64,000 bases of DNA from Inhella crocodyli (GTDB lineage: Bacteria > Pseudomonadota > Gammaproteobacteria > Burkholderiales > Burkholderiaceae_C). The translations under genes were made by a program, and so were the position numbers. The stretch is from the NCBI RefSeq assembly GCF_004004565.1, contig NZ_SACM01000004.1, forward strand, positions 310,001 to 374,000, given 5' to 3'. Of this stretch, positions 8,181-17,200 are shown piece by piece (the stretch's first letter is position 1; every line of letters starts with the position of its first letter). The notes below the pieces were generated by a model. That model ran no database searches, was not told where the DNA came from, and worked only from the letters and a program-made list of their open reading frames with translations.

Positions 8181-8224
8181 GGTTTGTCCCCAAACGCCTC
8201 TTTTTTCAGCAGAGAGAGCCGCCC

Positions 8225-9028
8225 ATGACCGAGCCCCTTGTCCTCGTCGAGCGCAGCGCCGACAGCGCCGTGGCGGTGATCCGCCTGAACCGCCCGCAGC
8301 AGCTCAACGCCCTGACCGCCGACATGCTGGTGCAACTGCGCGAGGCCGTGGAGCAGGCCGGTGCCGACCCCGCCGTGCGCGCGCTCTTGCTCACCGGCCA
8401 GGGCCGGGCGTTTTGCGCCGGGCAAGACCTGAGCGACCCGCTCGTGGCGCCCACGCCCGATCAGCCCGACAAAGACATCGGCCACCTGATCAACCACTAC
8501 TACATCCCCCTGGTGCAAAGCTTGCGCCACTGCGCCGTGCCCACGGTGTGCGCCGTCAACGGCGTGGCCGCGGGCGCCGGGGTCAGCATCGCCTTGGGCT
8601 GCGACCTCGTCATCGCCAGCGACGCCGCCAACTTCATCCTGGGCTTCAACAAGATCGGCCTCATCCCCGACGCCGGCGCCACCTGGCTGCTGCCGCGCCT
8701 GATGGGCCGCGCCAAGGCGCTTGAGCTCGCGCTGCTGGGCGACAAGCTCAGCGCCACCGACGCCGAACTGCTCGGCCTCATCGCCCGCACGGTGCAGGCC
8801 GACCAGGTGCTGCCGCAAGCCCTGGCCACCGCCGAACGCCTGGCCGCCCTGCCGACCCGTGCGCTGGTGCAAACGCGCAAGCTCATCGACGGCGCGATGG
8901 AAAGCAACCTCGACATCGCCCTGCGCGCCGAAAGCCGCATGCAAAGCCAACTCGGCTTCAGCTTCGACTACGCCGAGGGCGTCACCGCCTTTCAGCAAAA
9001 GCGCCCGCCGCAGTTCCGCGATCGTTGA
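8225..9028 (+). CDS. paaG: phenylacetate pathway enoyl-CoA hydratase/isomerase PaaG
   Basis: A crotonase-fold enzyme of 267 residues. In the aerobic phenylacetyl-CoA pathway it isomerises the ring 1,2-epoxide to the seven-membered oxepin-CoA. The oxyanion-hole segments are AGQDL (65-69) and NGVAAGAG (112-119), and the catalytic Asp lies in GLIPDAGATW (about D149). Identity as PaaG rather than another crotonase rests on the Asp-containing pattern, the length and first place in the paa operon. The ATG follows an AGAGAGAG purine run. It lies just downstream of the TetR-type palindrome. Confidence 0.9.
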   Translation: MTEPLVLVERSADSAVAVIRLNRPQQLNALTADMLVQLREAVEQAGADPAVRALLLTGQGRAFCAGQDLSDPLVAPTPDQPDKDIGHLINHYYIPLVQSLRHCAVPTVCAVNGVAAGAGVSIALGCDLVIASDAANFILGFNKIGLIPDAGATWLLPRLMGRAKALELALLGDKLSATDAELLGLIARTVQADQVLPQALATAERLAALPTRALVQTRKLIDGAMESNLDIALRAESRMQSQLGFSFDYAEGVTAFQQKRPPQFRDR

Positions 9029-9030
9029 CC

Positions 9031-9480
9031 ATGCGTGCTGATCAAAAAGCACGCGCCGTGGCCGACGCCATGTGGGCGCAAGACCGCGCCTCGCAGGCCA
9101 TGGGCATGCGCTTGCTGGACGTGGGCGCCGGCACGGCCACGCTCGCCATGACGGTGCAGCCCGAACACTGCAACGGCTTCGGCATCCTGCACGGCGGCCT
9201 GCTGGCCGCCTTGGCCGACAGCGCCTTTGCCTTCGCCTGCAACAGCGCCAACGCGCTGACCGTGGCCTCGGGCTTCGACATCGACATCGTCCGCAGCGCC
9301 CTGGTGGGCGACGAACTCACGGCCCGCGCCGTGGCCGCGCACCAAGGCGGCCGCAGCGGGGTTTATGACGTCACCGTCACCCGCGGGACCGTTCCCAATG
9401 AAGAACTGATTGCCGTGTTCCGCGGCCGCGCCACGCGCTTGAAAGACCGCTTCGTGGTGCCTGAACTGGAGAACCACTGA
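9031..9480 (+). CDS. paaI: phenylacetyl-CoA pathway hotdog thioesterase PaaI
   Basis: A 149-residue hotdog-fold acyl-CoA thioesterase. PaaI removes stalled ring-hydroxylated phenylacetyl-CoA intermediates and so frees CoA. The HGG motif (residues 54-56) and the following LAD with D63 form the active site, with N48-G49 preceding as in PaaI. The ATG lies two bases after the paaG stop; a TTG at 9025 overlapping that stop is an alternative. One base separates its stop from paaA. Confidence 0.92.
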   Translation: MRADQKARAVADAMWAQDRASQAMGMRLLDVGAGTATLAMTVQPEHCNGFGILHGGLLAALADSAFAFACNSANALTVASGFDIDIVRSALVGDELTARAVAAHQGGRSGVYDVTVTRGTVPNEELIAVFRGRATRLKDRFVVPELENH

Positions 9481-9481
9481 C

Positions 9482-10483
9482 ATGTACACCCAAGCCCTCA
9501 GCCTGGAGCAGCAAGAGCTGCGCGCGGCGGCCAGCGCCGAAGAGGCGGCCAAGGAAGCCGCTTTTGAGGCCCGCATCGAAGCCGGCGACTTCATCGAAGC
9601 CAAAGACTGGATGCCCGCGCACTACCGCAAGACCTTGGTGCGCCAAATCAGCCAGCACGCCCACTCCGAAATCGTCGGCATGCTGCCCGAGGGCAACTGG
9701 ATCACCCGCGCCCCCACGCTCAAGCGCAAGGCCATCTTGTTGGCCAAGGTGCAAGACGAGGGCGGCCACGGCCTGTACCTCTACGCCGCCGCCGAAACCC
9801 TGGGCACCAGCCGCGACGAGATGACCCGCGCGCTGCTCACCGGCAAGGCCAAGTACAGCTCCATCTTCAACTACCCCACCCTCACGTGGGCCGACGTCGG
9901 CGTCATCGGCTGGCTGGTGGATGGCGCGGCCATCATGAACCAGGTGCCCCTGTGCCGCTGCAGCTACGGGCCCTACGCGCGGGCCATGATCCGCGTCTGC
10001 CGCGAAGAGTCCTTCCACCAGCGCCAGGGCTACGAGAGCCTGCTGGTCATCATGCAAAACGGCACCGCCGCGCAGAAGGCCATGGTGCAAGACGCCGTGA
10101 ACCGCTGGTGGTGGCCCAGCCTGATGATGTTCGGCCCGCCCGACGACCAAAGCCCCAACAGCGAGCAAAGCCTGCGCTGGGGCATCAAGCGCTTCACCAA
10201 CGACGAGCTGCGCCAAAAGTTCGTCGACGCCACCGTCGACCAGGCCAAGGTCTTGGGCGTCACCCTGCCCGACCCCGACATCCGTTGGAACGAAGCCCGC
10301 GGCCACCACGACTTCGGCGCCATCAACTGGGACGAGTTCTGGCGCGTGGTGGGCGGCAACGGCCCCTGCAACCGCGAGCGCCTGGCCGCCCGCAACCGCG
10401 CCTGGGACGAGGGCGCCTGGGTGCGCGAAGCCGCCATGGCCCACGCCGCCAAACAACAAGCCCAACACAAGGAGGCCGCATGA
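9482..10483 (+). CDS. paaA: 1,2-phenylacetyl-CoA epoxidase catalytic subunit PaaA
   Basis: Ferritin-like di-iron oxygenase subunit (333 residues) of the PaaABC(D)E complex, which epoxidises the ring of phenylacetyl-CoA with O2. Di-iron ligand helices are seen as DEGGH (92-96) and EESFH (175-179), with the conserved IGWLVDGAA stretch between them. Length and the WWWP segment are typical of PaaA. An ATGA overlap leads straight into paaB. Confidence 0.97.
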   Translation: MYTQALSLEQQELRAAASAEEAAKEAAFEARIEAGDFIEAKDWMPAHYRKTLVRQISQHAHSEIVGMLPEGNWITRAPTLKRKAILLAKVQDEGGHGLYLYAAAETLGTSRDEMTRALLTGKAKYSSIFNYPTLTWADVGVIGWLVDGAAIMNQVPLCRCSYGPYARAMIRVCREESFHQRQGYESLLVIMQNGTAAQKAMVQDAVNRWWWPSLMMFGPPDDQSPNSEQSLRWGIKRFTNDELRQKFVDATVDQAKVLGVTLPDPDIRWNEARGHHDFGAINWDEFWRVVGGNGPCNRERLAARNRAWDEGAWVREAAMAHAAKQQAQHKEAA

Positions 10484-10773
10484 GCACCCCCCAACAAGAA
10501 TGGCCGCTGTGGGAAGTCTTCGTCCGCAGCAAAAGCGGTCTGGACCACAAGCACTGCGGCAGCGTGCACGCCCCTGACAGCACCCTGGCCCTGCAAATGG
10601 CCCGCGACGTCTACACCCGCCGCCAAGAGGGCGTGAGCATCTGGGTCGTCAAGAGCGACCAGATCGTGGCCAGCGACCCCGGCGAAAAGGGCCAGCTCTT
10701 CGACCCGGCCGACGACAAGGTGTACCGCCACCCGACCTTCTACAAACTGCCCGCGTCCGTGGACCACATGTGA
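10480..10773 (+). CDS. paaB: 1,2-phenylacetyl-CoA epoxidase subunit PaaB
   Basis: A 97-residue linker subunit of the multicomponent epoxidase, needed for assembly of PaaA-PaaC. The opening [20 protein letters not shown] pattern and the internal [11 protein letters not shown] strand are diagnostic. A strong AAGGAGG ribosome-binding site lies within the paaA end and the start overlaps the paaA stop. Confidence 0.97.
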   Translation: MSTPQQEWPLWEVFVRSKSGLDHKHCGSVHAPDSTLALQMARDVYTRRQEGVSIWVVKSDQIVASDPGEKGQLFDPADDKVYRHPTFYKLPASVDHM

Positions 10774-11549
10774 TGGATGCCAGTTTTTCGCCCCGCGACC
10801 GCTACCTGCTGCGCATCGCCGACACCGCCCTGATCCTGAGCCAGCGCAACAGCGAGTGGTGCGGCCACGCGCCCGTGCTGGAAGAAGACCTGGCCCAAAG
10901 CAACATGGCGCTGGACTGGTTGGGCCAGGCCCGCGCGCTGCTCACGCACGTGGGCGCCGCGCACGGACTGGACGAAGACCAGCTCGCCATGCACCGCCTG
11001 GAGCACCAGTTCTTCAACGCCGTGCTGGCCGAACTGCCCCATGCCCCCGACGGCCGCCAGCCCGGCGACTTCGCCTTCACCGTGGCGCGCAACACCGCGC
11101 TCAGCCTGTGGTTCACGCTGCTGTGGGAACGCCTGCTCGCCAGCAGCGACCCCGAGGTGGCCGCCATTGCCGCCAAGGCCCTGAAGGAAAGCCGCTACCA
11201 CCTGCAGCACAGCGGCGACTGGCTCGTGCGCCTGGGCGACGGCACCGCCGAGAGCCACGCCCGCCTGCAAGCCGCCATCGATCGCCTGTGGCCGCTGCTG
11301 CCGGAACTGTTCGAAGACGACGAGGTCGATGCCGCGGCGGAAAGCCTGGGCCTGGGCCCGCGCTGGCGCGACCTGCAAGCCCCCTGGCGCGCGCAGATGG
11401 ACGCCCTGCTGGCCCGCGCCACGTTGAAAGCGCCAGCCGACGTGCCCAACGCCCACGGCGGCCGCCGCGGCGTGCACAGCGAGCACCTGGGCCACCTGTT
11501 GAGCGAGCTGCAGTACCTGCAGCGCGCCTACCCCGGCGGCGTGTGGTGA
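10773..11549 (+). CDS. paaC: 1,2-phenylacetyl-CoA epoxidase structural subunit PaaC
   Basis: A 258-residue ferritin-like partner of PaaA that lacks the full iron site and has a structural role. It shows the family segments LRIADTALILSQRNSEWCGH, the LAQSNMALDWLGQAR helix, FNAVLAELPH, and the C-terminal RRGVHSEHLGHLLSELQYLQR. The ATG overlaps the paaB stop by one base; a GTG one codon earlier is possible. Confidence 0.97.
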   Translation: MDASFSPRDRYLLRIADTALILSQRNSEWCGHAPVLEEDLAQSNMALDWLGQARALLTHVGAAHGLDEDQLAMHRLEHQFFNAVLAELPHAPDGRQPGDFAFTVARNTALSLWFTLLWERLLASSDPEVAAIAAKALKESRYHLQHSGDWLVRLGDGTAESHARLQAAIDRLWPLLPELFEDDEVDAAAESLGLGPRWRDLQAPWRAQMDALLARATLKAPADVPNAHGGRRGVHSEHLGHLLSELQYLQRAYPGGVW

Positions 11550-12058
11550 CCACCCCCACCGCCTCGGCCCGCGTCGAGCAAGCCTGGGACGTCCTGCACA
11601 CCGTGCTGGACCCCGAGGTGCCGGCGCTGTCCCTGGTCGAACTGGGCATCGTGCGCGAGGTGAACGAGGCCGCCGACGGCACGCTCACCGTCGTCCTCAC
11701 GCCCACCTACAGCGGCTGCCCCGCCACCGAGCTGATCGAGACCGAGGTCCGCAACGCCCTGGCGCCCGCCTTCGGCGCCGTGCGCATCGAGCAGCGCCGC
11801 ACCCCCGCCTGGACCACCGACTGGATCGGCCCCGAGGCCCGCGAAAAGCTCCGCCAGTACGGCATCGCGCCGCCCAGTGGCCTGGCCGCGGTCGATCAAC
11901 CTAATACGTCCACGATTCGCCTGCACGAGCGCATCCCTTGCCCGCGCTGCGGCTCGACCTCGAGCGAGCGCCTCAGCGCCTTCGGCGCCACCGCCTGCAA
12001 GGCCCTTTACCGCTGCACCGCCTGCCGCGAGCCCTTCGAGTACTTCAAGCCGATATGA
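11546..12058 (+). CDS. paaD: PaaD, Fe-S/zinc maturation factor of the epoxidase
   Basis: A 170-residue MIP18/DUF59-type protein thought to help load metal or Fe-S into the Paa epoxidase system. It has the DPEVP motif (22-26) and the conserved TYSGCPA segment with C58. A C-terminal zinc-ribbon follows (C132, C135, then C157, C160) ending in FEYFKP, as in other PaaD. The GTG start overlaps the paaC stop. Confidence 0.95.
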   Translation: MTTPTASARVEQAWDVLHTVLDPEVPALSLVELGIVREVNEAADGTLTVVLTPTYSGCPATELIETEVRNALAPAFGAVRIEQRRTPAWTTDWIGPEAREKLRQYGIAPPSGLAAVDQPNTSTIRLHERIPCPRCGSTSSERLSAFGATACKALYRCTACREPFEYFKPI

Positions 12059-13134
12059 GCCTGCACTTTCATGCCCTCACGGTCGCCGCCGTTGAGCGCG
12101 ACACCGACGACGCCGTTGTCGTCCGCTTCGACGTGCCCGCCGCGCTGCGCGACACCTTCGCCTTCGAGGCCGGCCAGTACCTGACCCTGCGCGCCGTGGT
12201 GAAGGGCGACGACCTGCGCCGCAGCTACTCCATCTGCGCCGGGGCCGACGAGGGCGTGCTGCGCGTGGGCGTGCGCCGCGTCAAAGGCGGCGTGTTCTCC
12301 GGCTGGGTGCACGAGCACCTGAAGGCCGGCGACACGATCGAGGTCTTCCCGCCCCAAGGCCGCTTCGTGCTGCCGCCCGCCACCGGCGAAGGCCGCCACG
12401 TCGTCGGCATCGCCGGCGGCTCGGGCATCACGCCCATCCTGTCCATCGTCAAGACCGTGCTGGCGCGCGAGCCCCAAAGCCGCTTCACCTTGCTGTACGC
12501 CAACCGCCGCGTGGCCAGCACCATGTTCAAGGACGAGCTGGAAGACCTCAAGAACCAGCACATGGGCCGCTTCGTGCTGCACCCCGTGTTCAGCCAAGAG
12601 GCCGTGGACAGCCCCTTGCACAGCGGCCGCTTGGACGCCGGCAAGCTCGCGCTCTACGCCTCCACCGTGCTGCCCGTGAAGGGCATCGACCAGGCCTTCG
12701 TCTGCGGCCCGCACGAGTTCAACGACGGCGCCGAGTCCGCCCTGCGCGCCCTGGGCCTGAAGCCTGAGCGCCTGCACATCGAGCGCTTCGGCACGCCCGA
12801 GATGGCGCGCGGCGAGGCCCCGCCGCACCACACCGAAGTCGACGACGCCCCCGAGGCGCGCGTCACCATCGTGCGCGACGGCCTCACCCGCACCATCGAG
12901 GTGATGAGCAGCGAACACACCCTGCTCGATGCCGCCAACCACGCCGGCCTGGACCTGCCCTACTCCTGCAAGAGCGGCGTGTGCAGCACCTGCCGCTGCA
13001 AGGTGCTCGAAGGCCGCGTGCGCATGGACCGCAACTTCGCGCTCGAAAAGCACGAGATCGAGGCCGGCTTCGTGCTCAGCTGCCAGGCCCACGCGCTGAC
13101 GCCGGAAGTGACCCTGAGCTTCGACGAGCGCTGA
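12055..13134 (+). CDS. paaE: 1,2-phenylacetyl-CoA epoxidase reductase PaaE
   Basis: A 359-residue NAD(P)H-to-epoxidase electron transfer subunit. It has a ferredoxin-reductase FAD domain (RSYS at 56-59), an NAD(P)-binding domain (GGSGITP 121-127, CGPH 217-220) and a C-terminal plant-type [2Fe-2S] domain with C305, C310, C313 and C343. Length and domain order are standard. It starts by ATGA overlap with paaD and closes the core paaABCDE block. Confidence 0.97.
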   Translation: MSLHFHALTVAAVERDTDDAVVVRFDVPAALRDTFAFEAGQYLTLRAVVKGDDLRRSYSICAGADEGVLRVGVRRVKGGVFSGWVHEHLKAGDTIEVFPPQGRFVLPPATGEGRHVVGIAGGSGITPILSIVKTVLAREPQSRFTLLYANRRVASTMFKDELEDLKNQHMGRFVLHPVFSQEAVDSPLHSGRLDAGKLALYASTVLPVKGIDQAFVCGPHEFNDGAESALRALGLKPERLHIERFGTPEMARGEAPPHHTEVDDAPEARVTIVRDGLTRTIEVMSSEHTLLDAANHAGLDLPYSCKSGVCSTCRCKVLEGRVRMDRNFALEKHEIEAGFVLSCQAHALTPEVTLSFDER

Positions 13135-13144
13135 GGTAAGTCGC

Positions 13145-13420
13145 ATGACTTCAAACAGTGCCCACCTGACGCTGTCGTTGACCGAGGACGAGGCCTTGGT
13201 GCTGTCAGCGTTCTTTGCGCGGTTTGAAAAGGACGGTGAGTTTTCATTGGCAAGCAATGCCGAGTTCATCGCCTTCTCGGCGGTGTCTCGTCAGATCGAT
13301 CAGCGCCTGGTGCAACCTTTCCAGGACGACTACTGCGAGCTTGTGAGCCAGGCCCGAAACCGACTTCAACAAGGAACCGAGGGGTTGCTCCCAGGCGTGC
13401 AACCCAGGAGCGAAGCATGA
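13145..13420 (+). CDS. small conserved hypothetical protein in the paa operon
   Basis: A 91-residue soluble protein (LTLSLTEDEALVLSAFFARF near the start, acidic and helical), ten bases after paaE and overlapping the paaR start by four. Its codon use is less GC-biased at third positions than the paa genes around it, which may mark a later insertion. Small proteins of this type exist in other Proteobacteria without a known role. A link to phenylacetate metabolism is only suggested by position. Confidence 0.75.
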   Translation: MTSNSAHLTLSLTEDEALVLSAFFARFEKDGEFSLASNAEFIAFSAVSRQIDQRLVQPFQDDYCELVSQARNRLQQGTEGLLPGVQPRSEA

Positions 13421-14013
13421 GCACGCCCACCCCCCGCGAACAAGACCTCCTCCTCGTCGCCGCCCGCCTGTTCGCCCAGAACGGCTACCCCGGCACCGCG
13501 ATGAGCCAGGTGGCGGCGGCCTGCGGCCTCTCCAAGCCGGCGCTGTACCACTACGTGCCCGACAAGGCCGAGCTGCTGGCCCGCATCTGCGAGGCCCACG
13601 TGGAAAAGCTCGCCGGCCTGGTGCGCGAGGTGCAGCTGCTCAACCTCGGCCCCGAGCAGCAGCTGCGCGCGTTGGTGCAACGCTTCTTGGGCGTCTACAC
13701 CGAGGCCCGGCACGAGCACCGCGTGCTGACCGAAGACCTCAAGTTCCTGCCCGAGTCGCGCCAGCAGCGCATCCGCGCGCTGGAGCGCGAGGTGGTCAAC
13801 GGCTTTGCCAACGCGCTGGCCGCCATCCAGCCCAAGCTGGCCCCCGCCGCCCTGGCCAAGCCAGTGACCATGCTGCTCTTCGGCATGATCAATTGGACCT
13901 ACACCTGGCACCGCCCCGACGGCGCGCTGACCGACACGCAGCTGGCCGAGATCGTGTCCCAGCTGCTGCTGGGCGGCCTGGCGGCGCTGCAGCCGGAACG
14001 GCTGCCCGCATGA
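13417..14013 (+). CDS. paaR: TetR-family regulator PaaR
   Basis: A 198-residue repressor with an N-terminal TetR helix-turn-helix (residues about 12-58; the GTAMSQVAAACGLSKPALYHY stretch spans the recognition helices) and a ligand-binding C-terminal helical domain ending with the IINWTY-like segment common in PaaR. It sits inside the paa operon and is the natural partner of the palindrome at 8110-8129, so negative autoregulation is likely. The assignment as PaaR comes from family plus context. Confidence 0.85.
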   Translation: MSTPTPREQDLLLVAARLFAQNGYPGTAMSQVAAACGLSKPALYHYVPDKAELLARICEAHVEKLAGLVREVQLLNLGPEQQLRALVQRFLGVYTEARHEHRVLTEDLKFLPESRQQRIRALEREVVNGFANALAAIQPKLAPAALAKPVTMLLFGMINWTYTWHRPDGALTDTQLAEIVSQLLLGGLAALQPERLPA

Positions 14014-14537
14014 CGGTGCGGCGCCTCACGCCGGCCGACCTGGCGGCCTACCGCGCGCTCAGCTTGCGCGCCTACGCCTTCGCGCCCGACGCGTTTGTGG
14101 CCACCGTGGACGAGCGCGCCGCCAAGCCCGAATCGTTCTGGGCCGCCCGCGTGAACGACGCCCCCGACGCCGCCGAGCTGGTGGTGGGCGCCTTCGACGG
14201 CGACACCCTGGTGGGCAGCGCCGGTCTCGAGTTCGCAGCCCGCCCCAAGACCCGCCACAAGGCCAGCTTGTTCGGCATGTTCGTCGCCCCCGAACACCAA
14301 GGCCGTGGCCTGGGCCAGGCCCTGGTGCAGGCCGCGCTGGCACAGGCCCGCGCGCGGTCGGGCGTGCGCGTCGTCACCCTCACCGTCACCGAAGGCAACG
14401 CCCGCGCCGAAGGCCTGTACGCCCGCTGCGGCTTCGTGCGCTTCGGCGTCGAGCCCCTGGCCATGCGCGACCTCGCCACCGGCGCCTACTTCGCCAAAGT
14501 TCACATGCAGTGCGATTTGCAATCGCATGCCACCTGA
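14010..14537 (+). CDS. GNAT-family N-acetyltransferase
   Basis: A 175-residue GNAT protein with the acetyl-CoA-binding loop in MFVAPEHQGRGLGQALV (residues about 90-106; the Q-GRG-G pattern) and a downstream LTVTEGNARAEGLYARCGF block. The substrate is unknown. It overlaps the paaR stop by four bases (ATGA) and is followed within ten bases by paaZ, so it is co-transcribed with the pathway genes, although GNATs are not a known part of it. Confidence 0.88.
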   Translation: MTVRRLTPADLAAYRALSLRAYAFAPDAFVATVDERAAKPESFWAARVNDAPDAAELVVGAFDGDTLVGSAGLEFAARPKTRHKASLFGMFVAPEHQGRGLGQALVQAALAQARARSGVRVVTLTVTEGNARAEGLYARCGFVRFGVEPLAMRDLATGAYFAKVHMQCDLQSHAT

Positions 14538-14547
14538 AAGCCCCCCA

Positions 14548-16602
14548 ATGACCACCCCCCTCCAACTCCAAAGCCTCGTGGCCGACCGCTGGATCGGCGC
14601 CGCGCCCAAGCAAGCCCTGCGCAGCGCCATCAACGGCCGCGTGGTGGCCCACACGCACGACGAGGCGCTGGACTTCGCCGAGATGGTGGCCCACGCCCGC
14701 GGCCCCGGCCTCAAGAACCTGCTGGCCACGCACTTCCAAGACCGCGCCCGCGTGCTCAAGGCCCTGGCCGTGTTCCTGATGGAACGCAAGGAACAGCTCT
14801 ACGCCATCAGCGCCCACACCGGCGCCACGCGCAGCGACTCCTGGATCGACGTCGAAGGCGGCATCGGCACCCTGTTCGCCTACGCCTCCATCGGCGGCAA
14901 AGATCTGCCCAGCAGCAACGTGCTGCACGAAGGCCCGCCCATGCGCCTGGGCGCCGAGAACCACTTCATCGGCAGCCACGTGCTGGTGCCGCGCCGCGGC
15001 ATCGCGCTGCACATCAACGCCTTCAACTTCCCCATCTGGGGCATGTTGGAAAAGTTCGCCCCCAGCTTCCTGGCCGGCATGCCCTGCTTGGTCAAGCCGG
15101 CCTCGGCCACCAGCTACGTGGCCGTGGAGGCCGTGCGCTTGATGATGGACTCGGGCCTGCTGCCCGCCGGCTGCCTGCAGCTCATCGTCGGCGGCACGGG
15201 CGATTTGTTCGAGCGCCTGGAAGAGCCCGACGTCGTCACCTTCACTGGCAGCGCCGACACCGCCATGAGCCTGCGCAGCCACCCCAACGTGCTGCGCCGC
15301 TCCATCCCCTTCAACGCCGAGGCCGACAGCCTGAACTGCGCCATCCTGGCGCCCGACGTGACCGCCGACGACCCCGAGTTCGAACTCTTCGTCAAAGAAG
15401 TCGCCCGCGAGATGACGGCCAAGGCCGGCCAGAAGTGCACCGCCATCCGCCGCGTCATCGTGCCGCGCAAGCTCATCGGTGCCGTGGGCGCCGCGCTCAA
15501 GGCCCGCTTGGCCAAGGTGACGGTGGGCGACCCCGCGCTGGAAGGCATCCGCATGGGCGCGCTGGCCAGCCATGCGCAACAGGCCGACGTGGCCGAGAAG
15601 GTGGCCCTGCTGGCCGAGGGCAACATGATGCTGCTCGACGGCAACAAGGGCTTCGCCCCCAAGGGCGAGGGCACCGACCAAGGCGCCTTCTTCGCCCCCA
15701 CCCTGCTGATGTGCCCCAAGCCCCTGGCCAACGAGCGCGTGCACAGCGTCGAGGCCTTCGGTCCCGTCAGCACCCTCATGCCTTACGACGACTTCGACGA
15801 AGGTCTGCACCTCGCCACCCTGGGCCGCGGCAGCCTCGTCGGCACCCTGGCCACCAAAACCCCCGCCCTGGCCGCGCACGCCGTGCCCACCTTCGCCGCC
15901 TGGCACGGCCGCCTGCTGGTGCTGGACCGCGAAGCCGCGATGGAAAGCACCGGCCACGGCAGCCCCCTGCCCAAGCTCAAGCACGGCGGCCCCGGCCGCG
16001 CCGGGGGCGGTGAAGAGCTGGGCGGCCTGCGCTCGGTCAAGCACTTCCTGCAGCGCTGCGCCGTGCAGGGCTCGCCCACCATGCTGAGCGCCGTCACCGG
16101 CGAGTACCAGCGCGGCGGCGCCGTCACCGAAAGCGACATCCACCCCTTCCGCCGCCACTTCGAAGACGTGGAAGTGGGCATGAGCCTGCTCACCCACCGC
16201 CGCACCGTCAGCGAGGCCGACATCGTCAACTTCGGCGGCTTGAGCGGCGACTACTTCTACATGCACTTCGACGACGTGGCCGCCAAGCAGTCCGCCTTCG
16301 GCCAGCGCATCGCCCACGGCTACTTCGTGCTCTCGGCCGCGGCCGGCCTCTTCGTCAGCCCCGCCCCCGGCCCCGTGCTGGCCAATTACGGCCTGGAGAA
16401 CCTGCGCTTCGTCACCCCCGTGGCCATCGGCGACACCATCCAAGCCCGTCTCACCGCCAAGCGCAAGATCGACCGCCCGCCGCGCGACGACCAACCCGCC
16501 CAAGGCGTCATCGGCTGGGACGTGGCCGTGACCAACCAGCGCGGCGAGCTGTGCGCCAGCTACGAGATCTTGACGCTGGTGGCCAAGCGCAACGCCGGCT
16601 GA
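14548..16602 (+). CDS. paaZ: oxepin-CoA hydrolase / aldehyde dehydrogenase PaaZ
   Basis: A 684-residue bifunctional enzyme that opens oxepin-CoA and oxidises the resulting semialdehyde with NADP. The N-terminal aldehyde dehydrogenase domain (residues about 1-510) has catalytic C297 in GQKCTA and E258. The C-terminal MaoC hotdog hydratase (about 530-684) has D568 and H573 in DYFYMH and the RIAHGYF segment. Both active sites look intact. It is the last recognisable paa gene here; paaK, paaF, paaH and paaJ are not in this window. Confidence 0.97.
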   Translation: MTTPLQLQSLVADRWIGAAPKQALRSAINGRVVAHTHDEALDFAEMVAHARGPGLKNLLATHFQDRARVLKALAVFLMERKEQLYAISAHTGATRSDSWIDVEGGIGTLFAYASIGGKDLPSSNVLHEGPPMRLGAENHFIGSHVLVPRRGIALHINAFNFPIWGMLEKFAPSFLAGMPCLVKPASATSYVAVEAVRLMMDSGLLPAGCLQLIVGGTGDLFERLEEPDVVTFTGSADTAMSLRSHPNVLRRSIPFNAEADSLNCAILAPDVTADDPEFELFVKEVAREMTAKAGQKCTAIRRVIVPRKLIGAVGAALKARLAKVTVGDPALEGIRMGALASHAQQADVAEKVALLAEGNMMLLDGNKGFAPKGEGTDQGAFFAPTLLMCPKPLANERVHSVEAFGPVSTLMPYDDFDEGLHLATLGRGSLVGTLATKTPALAAHAVPTFAAWHGRLLVLDREAAMESTGHGSPLPKLKHGGPGRAGGGEELGGLRSVKHFLQRCAVQGSPTMLSAVTGEYQRGGAVTESDIHPFRRHFEDVEVGMSLLTHRRTVSEADIVNFGGLSGDYFYMHFDDVAAKQSAFGQRIAHGYFVLSAAAGLFVSPAPGPVLANYGLENLRFVTPVAIGDTIQARLTAKRKIDRPPRDDQPAQGVIGWDVAVTNQRGELCASYEILTLVAKRNAG

Positions 16603-17093
16603 TGCCGCAGCGCGCGCGGCGCGCCGCCCTCGGCGCGGTCATGGCGTGGGCCTTGGGGTGGGTCTTGGGGTTCATGCCCCTGGCCGCGCCGGCGCAAGAA
16701 CTCCCCGACCACCTGGCCCGCGCCGGGTTCACGCCCCTGCACGCCGCCGTTTGGCGCCACGACGTGGCTGCCATCCAGCGCCTGGTGCAGCAAGGCGCGC
16801 CCATCGACCGCGCGTCCGATGCCGGCATCACGCCGCTGCACTCGGCGGCCATGCAGCCCCAACCCGAAGCCCTGCGGGCCTTGATCGCGCTGGGCGCGAA
16901 GCTGGAACTGCGCGACCGGCATGGCCGCACGCCGCTCTTTGTGGCCGCCGAGGTCAACCCCGAGCCCCAGGCCGTCATCGAAGCGCTGTTGGCGGCGGGG
17001 GCGGATCGGGGGGCCGTGGATCGGTTCGGGAAGACGCCGGCGCAGGTTTGTTGGAAGCCCGCAGCGTGTGACTTGCTGCGGCATCCTGCGTGA
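16602..17093 (+). CDS. exported ankyrin-repeat protein
   Basis: A 163-residue protein with a signal peptide (residues about 1-31, ending APA). About 3.5 ankyrin repeats follow, recognisable as GFTPLHAAVWRHD, GITPLHSAAMQ, GRTPLFVAAEVN and a final GKTPAQVC. It probably acts as a periplasmic protein-protein interaction module, perhaps as inhibitor or immunity factor, but no partner is evident. It shares one base with the paaZ stop and so may be read from the paa transcript. Confidence 0.88.
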   Translation: MPQRARRAALGAVMAWALGWVLGFMPLAAPAQELPDHLARAGFTPLHAAVWRHDVAAIQRLVQQGAPIDRASDAGITPLHSAAMQPQPEALRALIALGAKLELRDRHGRTPLFVAAEVNPEPQAVIEALLAAGADRGAVDRFGKTPAQVCWKPAACDLLRHPA

Positions 17094-17200
17094 CGGCGGT
17101 GCGTTGTCCGCCATGGAGGGATTGCGAAGCAGGGCATCGTGCATCGACAGGTCGTCGTGCGGACAATCCCATTGCGATTGAGCAGACGTCATTTGGCGCC

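Noticed and set aside
7840-8224. Chromosomal origin (oriC)
   Set aside because: DnaA-like boxes are present, but none of the usual origin neighbours and only a short AT-rich patch. Reported as a box cluster only.
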